Positions 15,417 through 28,227 of a stretch of DNA of 64,000 nucleotides are shown in pieces. Source of the stretch: an uncultured beta proteobacterium (lineage in GTDB: Bacteria > Pseudomonadota > Gammaproteobacteria > Burkholderiales > Burkholderiaceae_C); the NCBI GenBank assembly GCA_903960915.1, contig CAJCCO010000032.1, forward strand, positions 1 through 64,000, written 5' to 3'. The translations under genes were made by a program, and so were the position numbers. A model generated the notes under the pieces. It was not told the origin of the DNA. It made no database searches and saw only the letters and a list, made by a program, of their open reading frames with translations. The number at the start of each line of letters is the position of its first letter. Position 1 is the stretch's first letter.

Positions 15417-15665
15417 AGCTTGGGACTTGTCTTGGGCTTGATCATGCGCTTGCGCTTGGGCCTTCAAGGCATTGGCCGTCTCCAACTCGGCGGCTTCCCT
15501 GGACTTGATGGCGCGCCGGCGCCCGGGCGCACCCATCAGGTACATCACCAACAGCACCGGCCCCAGACCGTAAAGCACAAAAGTCACCAGGGCGCCCAAC
15601 AGGGTGCCGTTTGGATGGTTGGCCTCGGCCACGGCCATCATCAGGGCGACGTAAAGCCACGCCAT
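15348..15665 (-). CDS. Small two-helix membrane protein of unknown function
   Basis: A 105-residue protein starting MAWLYVALMMAVAE (ATG 15665). Two hydrophobic helices (about residues 1-18 and 26-46, ending LLVMYLMGAPGRRRA) are followed by a polar Ala/Gln-rich tail of about 50 residues. This pgeF-membrane protein-phaC arrangement recurs in Comamonadaceae as far as I recall. Its last 69 coding bases overlap the end of pgeF on the other strand, so part of the tail is constrained by pgeF. It is divergent from phaC, 119 bases away. Function unknown. Confidence 0.65.
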   Translation of the reverse strand: MAWLYVALMMAVAEANHPNGTLLGALVTFVLYGLGPVLLVMYLMGAPGRRRAIKSREAAELETANALKAQAQAHDQAQDKSQALAEPDAGSQAATDTVAPVREKP

Positions 15666-15784
15666 GGGAACGATATACATAGTTAAGCTAATTTCTAAAA
15701 GATTGGAATCGTGTCAGGATTTCGAAGGGAAAAACAAAGATACTCGGATTCACAACGTCGGCCTTACCAAAAAGAGACTCCAGC

Positions 15785-17506
15785 ATGACACAAAACCCCC
15801 CCGAATTTTGGGCGCAAGCGGCCCAGCAATTTCAAAAAACGCTCTCCGAAAGCTGGGGTAAAACCTTCGAGGCCTTTCAAAACATGGATTTGGGTGGCGT
15901 CGCCCCCACCTTGGCCGCACCCAGCCCGCAGCCTTCCATCAACTTCGCGCCTGAAAAATTGCAGGCGCTCCAGCAAAAATACCTGCAAGAAGCCGCCACC
16001 CTGTGGACCCAGGGTTTGAACGGGGAAGCCCAGCCTAAAGACAAACGCTTTGCGGCCACCGCCTGGGGCGAAAACCCGCTGGCGGCGTTTTCGGCCTCGG
16101 CCTACCTGCTCAACGCCCGCACCCTGATGGGCCTGGCCGACGCGGTGGAGTCCGACGACAAAACCCGTGCCCGCATTCGCTTTGCCGTGGAGCAGTGGAT
16201 GGCTGCCGCCGCCCCCAGCAATTTCCTGGCTTTCAATGCCGACGCGCAAAAGAAAGCCCTGGAGACCCAGGGCGAAAGCATTGCCAAAGGCATGCAGAAC
16301 ATGCTGCACGACCTGCAACAGGGCCATGTCTCCATGACCGATGAGAGCCTGTTTGAGGTCGGCAAAAACGTGGCCACCACCGAAGGCGCTGTGGTGTTTG
16401 AGAACGAGTTGTTTCAACTGATTGAATACAAGCCGCTGACGGCCAAGGTGTACGAGAAGCCATTTTTGCTGGTGCCCCCGTGCATCAACAAGTTCTACAT
16501 TCTGGATTTGCAGCCTGAGAACTCCCTGATTCGCTACGCCGTGTCCCAAGGCCACCGCACTTTTGTGGTGAGTTGGCGTAATCCGGACGCCTCGCTGGCG
16601 CAAAAAACCTGGGACGACTACGTGCAGGACGCGGCCATCAAGGCCATTGCCGTCACCCAAGAAATTGCCGGTGCCAAAACCATCAACGCCCTGGGCTTTT
16701 GCGTGGGCGGCACTATTCTTGGCACGGCTCTGGCGGTACTCGCGGCGCGTGGCGAAAAGCCCGTGGCCAGCGCTACTTTTCTGACCGCGCTGCTCGACTT
16801 CACCGACACCGGCATTCTGGATGTCTTCATTGACGAGGCCTTCGTCAAATACCGTGAACAGGAAATGGGCAAGGGCGGACTGCTTAAAGGCCAGGACTTG
16901 TCCAGCACCTTCAGCTTTTTGCGCCCCAACGACCTGGTCTGGAACTATGTGGTGGGCAACTACCTCAAGGGCGAAACGCCACCGCCGTTTGACCTGTTGT
17001 ACTGGAACAGCGACTCTACCAACCTGCCCGGCCCGTTTTACGCCTGGTACCTGCGCAACACCTACTTGGAGAACAAGCTGGTCAAACCCGGCCAAGCGGT
17101 GGTGTGCGGTGAAAAAATCGACCTGCGCAAGTTAGACCTGCCGGTGTATATCTACGGTTCGCGGGAAGACCATATCGTGCCCATTGGTGGCGCCTACGCC
17201 TCCACCCAGGTGCTGCCCGGCAAGAAGCGTTTTGTCATGGGGGCCTCGGGCCACATTGCCGGCGTGATCAACCCGCCTGCCGCCAAGAAACGCAGCCACT
17301 GGCTGCGTGAGGACGGCAAGTTTCCCAAGTCACAAGCCGAATGGCAAGCCGGTGCCACCGAGCACGCGGGTAGCTGGTGGACCGACTGGTCCCAATGGCT
17401 GGCCAGCCAGGCCGGCAAACAAATACCCGCCCCCAAGGCCTATGGAAAGGGCAAGTACAAGGCCCTGGAAGCCGCGCCGGGCCGCTACGTCAAAGCCAAG
17501 GCCTGA
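15785..17506 (+). CDS. phaC: Class I poly(3-hydroxyalkanoate) synthase
   Basis: Polymerises (R)-3-hydroxyacyl-CoA, mainly 3-hydroxybutyryl-CoA, into storage polyester on granule surfaces. The 573-residue length is standard for class I. The lipase-like box GFCVGG contains the catalytic Cys306; the downstream Asp (SREDHIVPIGGA) and His (GASGHIAGVINP) complete the triad. The N-terminal 180 residues match the PhaC N-domain (NARTLMGLADAVESDDKTRARIRFAVEQW). It leads the phaC-phaA-phaB operon, 89 bases before phaA. An AGAGACTC before the ATG gives a modest ribosome binding site. Confidence 0.97.
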   Translation: MTQNPPEFWAQAAQQFQKTLSESWGKTFEAFQNMDLGGVAPTLAAPSPQPSINFAPEKLQALQQKYLQEAATLWTQGLNGEAQPKDKRFAATAWGENPLAAFSASAYLLNARTLMGLADAVESDDKTRARIRFAVEQWMAAAAPSNFLAFNADAQKKALETQGESIAKGMQNMLHDLQQGHVSMTDESLFEVGKNVATTEGAVVFENELFQLIEYKPLTAKVYEKPFLLVPPCINKFYILDLQPENSLIRYAVSQGHRTFVVSWRNPDASLAQKTWDDYVQDAAIKAIAVTQEIAGAKTINALGFCVGGTILGTALAVLAARGEKPVASATFLTALLDFTDTGILDVFIDEAFVKYREQEMGKGGLLKGQDLSSTFSFLRPNDLVWNYVVGNYLKGETPPPFDLLYWNSDSTNLPGPFYAWYLRNTYLENKLVKPGQAVVCGEKIDLRKLDLPVYIYGSREDHIVPIGGAYASTQVLPGKKRFVMGASGHIAGVINPPAAKKRSHWLREDGKFPKSQAEWQAGATEHAGSWWTDWSQWLASQAGKQIPAPKAYGKGKYKALEAAPGRYVKAKA

Positions 17507-17595
17507 TCTTGATTTGATTTGCTGCCTTCCGGCCCCCCGTGGCCGCTGGTTTGCAGCCCCCACTTTTCACATTTGATAACTCTGGAGACAAAAAA

Positions 17596-18774
17596 ATGGA
17601 AGACATCGTCATCGTTTCAGCGGCACGTACAGCCGTAGGTAAGTTTGGGGGCAGCCTCGCCAAAGTTCCAGCCCCAGAATTGGGTGCTGCCGTCATCAAG
17701 GCCTTGCTGGAGCGAAGCGGCCTGGGTGCCGACCAGGTGGGTGAAGTCATCCTGGGCCAGGTGCTGGCTGCAGGCTCGGGCCAAAATCCCGCCCGCCAAT
17801 CGCTCATCAAGAGCGGTCTGGCCAAAGAAACACCGGCGCTCACCATCAACGCCGTGTGCGGCTCCGGTCTCAAAGCGGTCATGCTGGCGGCACAAGCCGT
17901 GGCCTATGGCGACAGCGAGATCGTGATTGCGGGCGGCCAGGAAAACATGAGCGCTTCGCCTCACGTGTTGCTGGGCTCACGCGACGGCCAGCGCATGGGC
18001 AACTGGAACATGGTGGACTCCATGATCGTGGACGGCTTGTGGGATGTGTACAACCAGTACCACATGGGCATTACCGCTGAAAACGTGGCCAAGGCCCATG
18101 GCATCAGCCGCGACATGCAAGACGCGCTGGCCCTGGCCAGCCAGCAAAAAGCCGCTGCAGCGCAAGACGCTGGCAAGTTCAAGGACGAGATCGTGCCTTT
18201 CAGCATGGTCCAGAAAAAGGGCGACCCGATCGTGTTCGCCGCTGATGAGTTCATCAACCGCAAATCCAGCGCCGAAGTGCTGGCAGGTCTGCGCCCCGCC
18301 TTTGACAAGGCCGGTGGCGTGACGGCCGGCAATGCCTCGGGTATCAACGACGGTGCGGCCGCCGTGATGGTGATGACAGCCAAGAAAGCCGCCGCGCTGG
18401 GGCTGACCCCCATGGGCCGCATTGCCAGCTTTGCCACCAGTGGCCTGGACCCCGCCATGATGGGCATGGGCCCCGTGCCGGCCTCGCAGAAAGCCCTGGC
18501 CCGCGCGGGCTGGAAAGCCGCCGACCTGGACTTGCTGGAAATCAACGAAGCCTTTGCGGCGCAAGCCTGCGCCGTGAACAACGCCATGGGCTGGGACACC
18601 TCCAAAGTCAACGTGAACGGTGGCGCCATTGCCATCGGCCACCCCATTGGCGCGTCCGGCTGCCGTATTTTGGTCACGCTGTTGCATGAAATGCAGCGCC
18701 GTAATGCCAAAAAAGGCATCGCCAGCCTGTGTATTGGTGGCGGTATGGGGGTTGCCCTAACCATTGAGCGCTGA
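17596..18774 (+). CDS. phaA: Acetyl-CoA acetyltransferase (beta-ketothiolase)
   Basis: Condenses two acetyl-CoA to acetoacetyl-CoA, the first step of polyhydroxybutyrate synthesis. The 392-residue protein has the nucleophile Cys88 in INAVCGSGLKAV, the ELLEINEAFAAQ-type segment, GHPIGASGCRI with the catalytic His, and the second Cys in SLCIGGGMGVALTIER at the C-terminus. Start ATG 17596 follows CTGGAGA at 17582-17588; the frame is open further upstream without a better start. Second gene of phaCAB. Confidence 0.97.
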   Translation: MEDIVIVSAARTAVGKFGGSLAKVPAPELGAAVIKALLERSGLGADQVGEVILGQVLAAGSGQNPARQSLIKSGLAKETPALTINAVCGSGLKAVMLAAQAVAYGDSEIVIAGGQENMSASPHVLLGSRDGQRMGNWNMVDSMIVDGLWDVYNQYHMGITAENVAKAHGISRDMQDALALASQQKAAAAQDAGKFKDEIVPFSMVQKKGDPIVFAADEFINRKSSAEVLAGLRPAFDKAGGVTAGNASGINDGAAAVMVMTAKKAAALGLTPMGRIASFATSGLDPAMMGMGPVPASQKALARAGWKAADLDLLEINEAFAAQACAVNNAMGWDTSKVNVNGGAIAIGHPIGASGCRILVTLLHEMQRRNAKKGIASLCIGGGMGVALTIER

Positions 18775-18833
18775 TTTGGCGTTCACAATGACAAGCAATA
18801 ACTGATTTCAACAACGAGAAAGAGGACATCATC

Positions 18834-19571
18834 ATGAGTCAAAAAGTAGCGTACGTCACCGGTGGCATGGGCGGCATTGGTACCGCCATCTGCCAGCGCC
18901 TGCACACCGAAGGTTTCAAGGTCATCGCCGGCTGTGGCCCCACGCGCGACCACGCCAAGTGGATTGGTGAACAAGCCGCCCTGGGCTACACCTTCTATGC
19001 CTCCGCAGGCAATGTGGGCGACTGGGACTCGACGGTGGAAGCCTTCACCAAAACCAAGGCCGAGCACGGCACGGTTGACCTGCTGGTGAACAACGCCGGT
19101 ATCACCCGCGACCGCATGTTCCTGAAAATGTCACGCGAAGACTGGGACTCGGTGATCGAGACCAACCTCAACTCCATGTTCAACGTCACCAAACAGGTGG
19201 TGGGTGACATGGTTGAAAAAGGCTGGGGCCGCATCATCAACATCTCGTCGGTCAACGGTGAAAAAGGCCAGGCTGGTCAGACCAACTACTCAGCCGCCAA
19301 AGCCGGTATGCACGGCTTCACCATGGCTTTGGCCCAAGAGCTGGCCAACAAAGGCGTGACCGTGAACACCGTCAGCCCGGGCTATATTGGCACCGACATG
19401 GTGAACGCCATTCGTGAAGACGTGCTGGCCAAGATCGTGGCCACCATTCCGGTCAAACGTCTGGGCAAGCCCAGCGAGATCGCCTCCGTCATTGCCTGGT
19501 TGGCGTCAGAAGAAGGTGGTTACTCCACCGGTGCTGACTTCTCCGTCAACGGTGGTTTGCACATGGGTTGA
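18834..19571 (+). CDS. phaB: Acetoacetyl-CoA reductase
   Basis: NADPH-dependent short-chain dehydrogenase that reduces acetoacetyl-CoA to (R)-3-hydroxybutyryl-CoA, the PhaC substrate. The 245-residue protein has the Rossmann glycine motif in VTGGMGGIGTAICQRL, NNAG (residues about 85-88), catalytic Ser in INISSVNG and the YSAAKAG Tyr-Lys pair. C-terminal SVNGGLHMG is typical of PhaB. It closes the operon; a strong terminator follows. Confidence 0.96.
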   Translation: MSQKVAYVTGGMGGIGTAICQRLHTEGFKVIAGCGPTRDHAKWIGEQAALGYTFYASAGNVGDWDSTVEAFTKTKAEHGTVDLLVNNAGITRDRMFLKMSREDWDSVIETNLNSMFNVTKQVVGDMVEKGWGRIINISSVNGEKGQAGQTNYSAAKAGMHGFTMALAQELANKGVTVNTVSPGYIGTDMVNAIREDVLAKIVATIPVKRLGKPSEIASVIAWLASEEGGYSTGADFSVNGGLHMG

Positions 19572-19602
19572 GGTTCTCCCTCGGTCCGCTTTCAGACCTT
19601 CC

Positions 19603-19633
19603 AAAAACCCGCCACACCCTGGCGGGTTTTTTT
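19603..19633 (+). terminator. Rho-independent terminator of phaCAB
   Basis: CCCGCCA (19608-19614) pairs with TGGCGGG (19620-19626) around CACCC, flanked by five A on the left and seven T on the right. The A-tract would also allow termination in the opposite direction. Confidence 0.9.
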
Positions 19634-19737
19634 ATGCGGCGTCCGGCGAGTACGCACCCCTGCAAGGGCCAGGCCGAAGCGTCTGATCCCCTCTAGAATC
19701 AGCGCTTTCCATAGCGCCAGCGCAAACCCCAACCCCC

Positions 19738-20745
19738 ATGAAAACCTACGACCTTTACGCCATTGGCAACGCCCTGGTAGACGCCGAGTACGAAGTCACC
19801 GACAGCCATTTGCAAACCATGGGGGTAGACAAGCGCCACATGACGCTGATTGATCACGTGCGCAAGGCCGAATTGTTGGGCCATGTGGACACACTGCATG
19901 TGCGTCGCAGCGGTGGCGGCTCCGCGGGCAATACGGTGGTGGCGCTGTCCCAATTGGGCGGACGGGCGTTTTACTCCTGCCGCGTGGCTGATGACGAGCT
20001 GGGCCATTTTTACAAGCAGGATCTGCTGGACAACGGGGTAGACACCAACCTGAGCCACGCGCCTTTGCACGCTGGCCAGACCGGCAGTTGCATGGTGATG
20101 GTGACGCCGGACGCCGAGCGCAGCATGAGCACTTTTCTGGGCGCCACGGCTGATCTGGACCATACCGCCTTGCATGCGCAGGATATTGCGCGGGCCAAGG
20201 TCTATTACATGGAAGGCTACCTGGCCGCCTCGCCCAGCGGCTTGCAGGCTGCGCTGCAAGGGCGCCAGATGGCCAAAGACGCGGGTGTGGCGCTGGCCAC
20301 CACGCTGAGCGATGTGAGCATGATCAACTTTTGTCGCCCGGGGCTAGATGCCATCGTCGGTCAAGACCTGGACTATTTGTTTTGCAACGAAGAAGAGGCC
20401 CAGGTGTGGTGTGGTTCGCAAGACTTTGCTGTGATCTGCCAGCAAATGAGCCAGCTGGCCCAGACCGTCTGCCTCACGCGCGGCCCCTTGGGTTGCGTGG
20501 TGCTCAACGGCGCACAACAAACGGCTGTACCCGCCGCCCGGGTGCAAGCGCTGGACACCAACGGCGCGGGTGACATGTTTGCTGGGGCTTTTTTGTACGC
20601 GGTGACCCAGGGCCACAGCCATGCTGAGTCGGCCTGGCTGGCCAATCAGGCGGCGGCGCAAGTCGTCAGCCAGTACGGCAACCGGCTCACGCGGGCCGAC
20701 ATGGGCGCCCTCAAAACTCGCTTTGGCGCGTTTGTGGCGGCCTGA
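19738..20745 (+). CDS. PfkB-family carbohydrate/nucleoside kinase, adenosine kinase-like
   Basis: A 335-residue ribokinase-superfamily kinase. The N-terminal substrate-side motif [19 protein letters not shown] and the C-terminal PfkB signature [20 protein letters not shown], with the catalytic Asp in GAGD, are both intact. Overall pattern ([28 protein letters not shown]) resembles bacterial proteins annotated as adenosine kinase. Substrate is not settled by sequence: adenosine, another nucleoside or a sugar are possible. Its last 35 bases overlap the convergent epimerase gene. Confidence 0.85.
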   Translation: MKTYDLYAIGNALVDAEYEVTDSHLQTMGVDKRHMTLIDHVRKAELLGHVDTLHVRRSGGGSAGNTVVALSQLGGRAFYSCRVADDELGHFYKQDLLDNGVDTNLSHAPLHAGQTGSCMVMVTPDAERSMSTFLGATADLDHTALHAQDIARAKVYYMEGYLAASPSGLQAALQGRQMAKDAGVALATTLSDVSMINFCRPGLDAIVGQDLDYLFCNEEEAQVWCGSQDFAVICQQMSQLAQTVCLTRGPLGCVVLNGAQQTAVPAARVQALDTNGAGDMFAGAFLYAVTQGHSHAESAWLANQAAAQVVSQYGNRLTRADMGALKTRFGAFVAA

Positions 20746-21763
20746 GGCTGACGTACCAGGGCATGGCCAGTTGGAGCCCGGCGGCCAGCCGGTGCGAGGG
20801 CGCATAGCCCAGCAGTTGGCGCGCTTTGCCAATGTCTGCAAGGCTGTGGCGCACATCGCCGGCGCGGGCTTCGCGGTGAAGGGCGGGCTGCTCCTGCAGA
20901 CTTGGAAACGCGCTGCCCAGTAGCTGGCGAATTTGCGCATACAGCGCATTGAGCGTGGTGCGCTCCCCCACGGCAATGTTGTAGACCTGGTTCACGGCCT
21001 CGTCTGCGCTGACGGTGGCGGCGCGCAGATTGGCTTGCACCACGTTGTCTACAAAGCAAAAATCACGGCTGGTTTCGCCATCGCCAAAAATCCACACCGG
21101 GCGCCCGGACAGCAAGCTGTTGATCCACTGCGGAATGACCGCCGCATAGGCGCCCAGCGGGTCTTGCCGTGGGCCAAACACATTGAAATAGCGCAGCCCG
21201 ATGCTGGGCAGGCCGTAGGCGCGGCCAAACACTTCGGCGTACAGCTCGTTGACGTATTTGGTGACGGCATAGGGTGACAGGGGTTTGCCAATCTGGTCTT
21301 CCACCTTGGGCAGGCCCGGGTGGTTGCCGTAGGTGCTGCTGCTGGCGGCATAGACAAAGCGCTTAACCCGGGCATTGCGCGCCGCCACCAGCAGGTTCAA
21401 AAAGCCGCTGATGTTGACGGCGTTGGTCGTAACCGGGTCTTCCAGGCTGCGCGGCACGCTGCCCAGGGCGGCCTGGTGCAGCACAAAGTCCACGCCCCGG
21501 CAGGCAGTCTCGCAGTCGTCTTCGTCGCGTATATCGCCCTCAATGAAGCGAAAGCGCGCCCACTGCGCCGGGCTCACCAAGGCTTGCACCTCGTCCAGAT
21601 TGCGGGGGTGGCCGGTAGAAAAGTTGTCCAGTCCCACCACCGCTTGGTCCAGCTGGAGCAGGGCTTCGAGCAAGTTGCTGCCAATGAAGCCCGCCACACC
21701 GGTGATGAGCCAGGTGTGGGGCGCTTGGCGCAGTTGGTGCTGGAGGTCGGGAGGAAGGGTCAT
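20711..21763 (-). CDS. NAD-dependent sugar-nucleotide epimerase, WbpP/Gne-like UDP-GlcNAc 4-epimerase
   Basis: An extended short-chain dehydrogenase, 350 residues. Rossmann motif [15 protein letters not shown], catalytic Ser in AASSSTYG and the YxxxK pair in [14 protein letters not shown] are present. The segment [26 protein letters not shown] and the length suit group 2/3 UDP-hexose 4-epimerases that accept N-acetylated substrates (WbpP, TviC). It probably makes UDP-GalNAc or a related precursor for surface polysaccharide, though no other polysaccharide genes are adjacent. Preceded by the ABC-F gene on the same strand. Confidence 0.88.
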   Translation of the reverse strand: MTLPPDLQHQLRQAPHTWLITGVAGFIGSNLLEALLQLDQAVVGLDNFSTGHPRNLDEVQALVSPAQWARFRFIEGDIRDEDDCETACRGVDFVLHQAALGSVPRSLEDPVTTNAVNISGFLNLLVAARNARVKRFVYAASSSTYGNHPGLPKVEDQIGKPLSPYAVTKYVNELYAEVFGRAYGLPSIGLRYFNVFGPRQDPLGAYAAVIPQWINSLLSGRPVWIFGDGETSRDFCFVDNVVQANLRAATVSADEAVNQVYNIAVGERTTLNALYAQIRQLLGSAFPSLQEQPALHREARAGDVRHSLADIGKARQLLGYAPSHRLAAGLQLAMPWYVSLRPPQTRQSEF

Positions 21764-21879
21764 GGCAGGGGCTCAAAGCCACTGTAGCCAAGACCCCGTC
21801 ACGCGGCTTGCGGGAAATCAAGCCAGCAAATGTGGGCTGTCAAACTGTCTGAATGTCAGGCTCAATATCAGACGAAACA

Positions 21880-23826
21880 TCAGACCATTTGGGCTTCGAT
21901 CTGGCTGCTCAGCGTCAGCCACTGCTCTTCAAGTGACTGCAACTCGTCGTTGACTAACTTCAGGCGTTTGCCCAGTTCGGCAATCTCTGACGGGTGGGCG
22001 GACTGGCCCAAATGCCCCTCCAGCGAGGACCCTTCGCCGTTGAGCACCGCCATGCGGGCCTCAACCTCGTCGAGCTGGCGCTTGAGGGTGCTGGCCGAGC
22101 CGGTTTTGGGCTTGGCCACCGGGACCGCCTGGGCCTTGCGCTCGGCCTTGGCGGCCGCGCTGCTGGCTTCTTTTATGGCTTCGCGCTGGCGTTTGGCTTC
22201 ATCCAGCAGGTAGCGCTGGTAGTCGTCCAGGTCGCCGTCAAACGGTTCCACGCCGCCGCGCGACACCATCCAGAATTCGTCGCAGACGGCGCGCAACAGG
22301 GCGCGGTCGTGGCTGACCAGCATCACCGTGCCTTCAAACTCGTTGAGGGCCATGGCCAAGGCTTCACGGGTGGCCAGGTCCAGGTGGTTGGTGGGCTCAT
22401 CAAGCAGCAGCAGGTTGGGGCGCTGCCACACGATCATGCACAGCACCAGGCGCGCTTTTTCGCCGCCGCTCATGCTGCCCACGGCCTGCTTGACCATGTC
22501 GCCGCTGAAGTTGAACTGGCCCAAAAAGCTGCGCAGGTCTTGTTCGCGCGTGGCTTGGCCAGCAATCTTGCCTTCGATGGTGAGCTTTTTAACCAGGTCA
22601 ATCATGTGCTGCAGCGGCGTGTCGACCGGGCGCAGCACATCAAGCTCTTGCTGGGCAAAGTAGCCAATGTTCAGGCCTTTGCCCTCGGTCACCTCGCCGC
22701 CAATGGCCGCCAGGTCACGTGCCACAGTTTTCACCAGAGTCGACTTGCCCTGGCCGTTGGCGCCCAGAATACCGATGCGCTGCCCTGCCAGCACCGACTT
22801 GCTGACGTTTTGCACAATCACGGTAGGGGGCGTGCCCGCCGGTGCGCCTTCGGGTGCGGGGTAGCCAAAGCTCACGCCGCTCATGGACAGCATGGGGTTG
22901 GGCAAGTTGACCGGCTCCTTGAACTCGAAAGTGAAGTCGGCTTCGGCCAACAGCGGGGCGACTTTCTCCATGCGGTCCAGCGCTTTGACGCGGCTTTGTG
23001 CCTGCTTGGCCTTGCTGGCCTGGGCCTTGAAGCGGGCAATGAACTTTTGCAAGTGGGCAATTTTGTCCTGCTGCTTGGAAAAAGCGTTTTGCTGCAGCGT
23101 CATTTGCTCGGCGCGCATGTCTTCAAATTTGCTGTAGTTGCCGCCGTAGCGCAAGAGCTTGGCCGACTCGATGTGCAGGGTGACGTTGGTCACGGCGTCC
23201 AGAAACTCGCGGTCGTGGCTGATCACGATCATGGTGCCTTCGTATTTCTTCAGCCAGGCCTCCAGCCAGACCAGCGCGTCCAGGTCCAAGTGGTTGGTGG
23301 GCTCATCGAGCAGCAGCAGATCAGACGGGCACATCAGCGCGCGGGCGAGCTGCAGGCGCATGCGCCAACCGCCGGAGAAGCTGTTGACCGGGTTGGTGAG
23401 TTCGGTGGTTTTGAAACCCAGGCCCAGAATCAGGGCCTGCGCGCGGGCCGGGGCATCGTGCGCACCGGCGTCTTGCAGCGCCATGTAGGCGTTGGCCATG
23501 CGCTCGTAGTCTTCGGTGGCCTCGGAGGCGGTCACTTCCAGTTGTGCGGCCAGCAGGGTCACATCGCCCTCGACCACAAAGTCGGTGGCTGATTGGTCGG
23601 TCTCGGGCATGTCCTGCGCCACTTGGCCCATGCGCCACTGCGTGGGAATGTAGTACTCGCCCGCGTCTTCATGCAGCGAACCGTTGAGCAACGCAAACAG
23701 TGACGATTTGCCCGCACCATTGCGCCCCACCAGGCCCACTTTTTCGCCGGGGTTGAGGGTGACGGAAGCGTTATCGAGCAACACCTTGGCGCTGCGGCGC
23801 AGGGTGACGTTTTTAAGAGTAATCAC
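21880..23826 (-). CDS. ABC-F family ATPase, YheS/Uup-like
   Basis: Soluble ribosome- or DNA-associated protein with two ABC cassettes and no membrane domain, 648 residues. First cassette: Walker A GRNGAGKSS, signature SFSGGWRMRLQLARAL, Walker B DLLLLDEPTNHLD. Second cassette: GANGQGKST, SMSGGEKARLVLCM, NLLLLDEPTNHLD. The linker between them is charged and helical. Residues about 535-648 form a Lys/Glu/Ala-rich tail with predicted coiled coil, as in YheS or Uup. ABC-F proteins relieve stalled ribosomes. It follows prmB on the same strand after about 90 bases. Confidence 0.92.
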   Translation of the reverse strand: MITLKNVTLRRSAKVLLDNASVTLNPGEKVGLVGRNGAGKSSLFALLNGSLHEDAGEYYIPTQWRMGQVAQDMPETDQSATDFVVEGDVTLLAAQLEVTASEATEDYERMANAYMALQDAGAHDAPARAQALILGLGFKTTELTNPVNSFSGGWRMRLQLARALMCPSDLLLLDEPTNHLDLDALVWLEAWLKKYEGTMIVISHDREFLDAVTNVTLHIESAKLLRYGGNYSKFEDMRAEQMTLQQNAFSKQQDKIAHLQKFIARFKAQASKAKQAQSRVKALDRMEKVAPLLAEADFTFEFKEPVNLPNPMLSMSGVSFGYPAPEGAPAGTPPTVIVQNVSKSVLAGQRIGILGANGQGKSTLVKTVARDLAAIGGEVTEGKGLNIGYFAQQELDVLRPVDTPLQHMIDLVKKLTIEGKIAGQATREQDLRSFLGQFNFSGDMVKQAVGSMSGGEKARLVLCMIVWQRPNLLLLDEPTNHLDLATREALAMALNEFEGTVMLVSHDRALLRAVCDEFWMVSRGGVEPFDGDLDDYQRYLLDEAKRQREAIKEASSAAAKAERKAQAVPVAKPKTGSASTLKRQLDEVEARMAVLNGEGSSLEGHLGQSAHPSEIAELGKRLKLVNDELQSLEEQWLTLSSQIEAQMV

Positions 23827-23915
23827 AGAGGTCTAACAAGTTGAAATAAAGGGTGGCAGCAAGAGGTGGCAGCTTGGACGGGACCGAACCCGCCCTGACC
23901 AGTTCAGTGACAGGT

Positions 23916-26859
<2,944 letters not shown>

Positions 26860-26920
26860 GGCAATGAGGAGCAGTTATGGGCAATGTTGGAGGGGGTTGA
26901 ACTAAGGAGACTTGAGGCAA

Positions 26921-28132
26921 TTAATTTCTGGATTTCACAAATTGGACGATTCGGCGGGCGGCTTCGGCGCATTCAGCGGTCTGGGCCACCAGCGCCATGC
27001 GAATGCGGCCCTGGCCGGGGTTGCCGCCCTGGGCGTCGCGCGCCAGGTAGGAGCCGGGCAAAACCGTCACATTGTAAAGAGCGAGCAGATCGCGGGCAAA
27101 GTCGGTGTCTTGGCCCTTGACCTTGGCCCATAAATAAAAGCCGGCGTCGGGCAGGGCCACCTCCAGCACGTCGGCCAGGATGGGCGTGACCTCGGCAAAC
27201 TTGAGCCGGTACTGGGCGCGGTTGTCCAGCACATGGGCTTCGTCGTCCCAGGCGGCTGCGCTGGCGGCTTGCACCACCGGGCTCATGGCACTGCCGTGGT
27301 AGGTGCGGTACAGCAAAAATTGCTTGATCAGCGCCGCATCGCCCGCCACAAAGCCGCTGCGCATGCCCGGCACATTGCTGCGCTTGGACAGGCTGGTGAA
27401 GGAGATGAGGTTCTTGAAGTCGGCCCGGCCCAATTCGGCGGCGGCTTGCATGCCGCCCAGCGGGGGCTCGTCACGGAAGTAAATTTCGCTGTAGCACTCG
27501 TCGGAGGCAATCACAAAGCCAAAGCGGTCGCTCAGCTCAAACAGCTTTTTCCATTCACCCAGGGGCATGACGGCACCGGTGGGGTTGCCCGGCGAGCAGA
27601 CAAACAGCAGTTGGGTGCGCGCCCAGACGGCTTCGGGCACCGAGTCCCAGTCTTGCGCAAAGTTGCGGGCGGGGTCGCTGTTGACAAACCAGGTGTCGGC
27701 CCCGGCCAGCAAGGCGGCGCCTTCGTAGATTTGATAAAACGGATTCGGGCAGACCACCATCGGCGTGCCATGGGCGGTTGACGTGGGGTCAATCAGGGTT
27801 TGGGTGAGGGCAAACAGGGCTTCGCGGGAGCCGTTCACCGGCAGCATCTGCGTGGCCGGGTTCACGTCCAGCGCGTAGCGGCGTTTCATCCAGCGCGTAA
27901 ACGCGTCCCGCAGGGCCGGTTCACCCGCTGTGGCCGGGTAGCCCGACAGGCCGCTGGGCGTGCTGGTGATGGACGCGACCATGGCCTGCTGAATAAAAGC
28001 CGGCGTGGCGTGCTTGGGCTCTCCCATCCCGAGGCTGATGGCCGAATACGCTGGGTTGGGTGTGACGCCCGCAAACAACTGGCGCAGTCGCTCAAACGGG
28101 TAAGGCTGGAGTTTGGAGAGCAAAGGATTCAT
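26921..28132 (-). CDS. dapC: Succinyldiaminopimelate transaminase
   Basis: PLP-dependent class I aminotransferase, 403 residues, forming N-succinyl-LL-2,6-diaminopimelate. The PLP lysine lies in FTSLSKRSNVPGMRSGF; upstream CSPGNPTGAVMPL and DECYSEIYF supply the Asn and Asp/Tyr contacts. N-terminus MNPLLSKLQPYPFERLRQL is typical for betaproteobacterial DapC. Being first in the dapCDE gene set supports this specificity over other aminotransferases. Confidence 0.93.
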   Translation of the reverse strand: MNPLLSKLQPYPFERLRQLFAGVTPNPAYSAISLGMGEPKHATPAFIQQAMVASITSTPSGLSGYPATAGEPALRDAFTRWMKRRYALDVNPATQMLPVNGSREALFALTQTLIDPTSTAHGTPMVVCPNPFYQIYEGAALLAGADTWFVNSDPARNFAQDWDSVPEAVWARTQLLFVCSPGNPTGAVMPLGEWKKLFELSDRFGFVIASDECYSEIYFRDEPPLGGMQAAAELGRADFKNLISFTSLSKRSNVPGMRSGFVAGDAALIKQFLLYRTYHGSAMSPVVQAASAAAWDDEAHVLDNRAQYRLKFAEVTPILADVLEVALPDAGFYLWAKVKGQDTDFARDLLALYNVTVLPGSYLARDAQGGNPGQGRIRMALVAQTAECAEAARRIVQFVKSRN

Positions 28133-28227
28133 GGGGGCCGATTATCCCTTGTACGCAGCGCCGGGGTGGCGCCGTGCCCTAGTCCCTTGATACTGCCTTG
28201 ATACTGCCTTCTTGCGGCCTGGCCGGC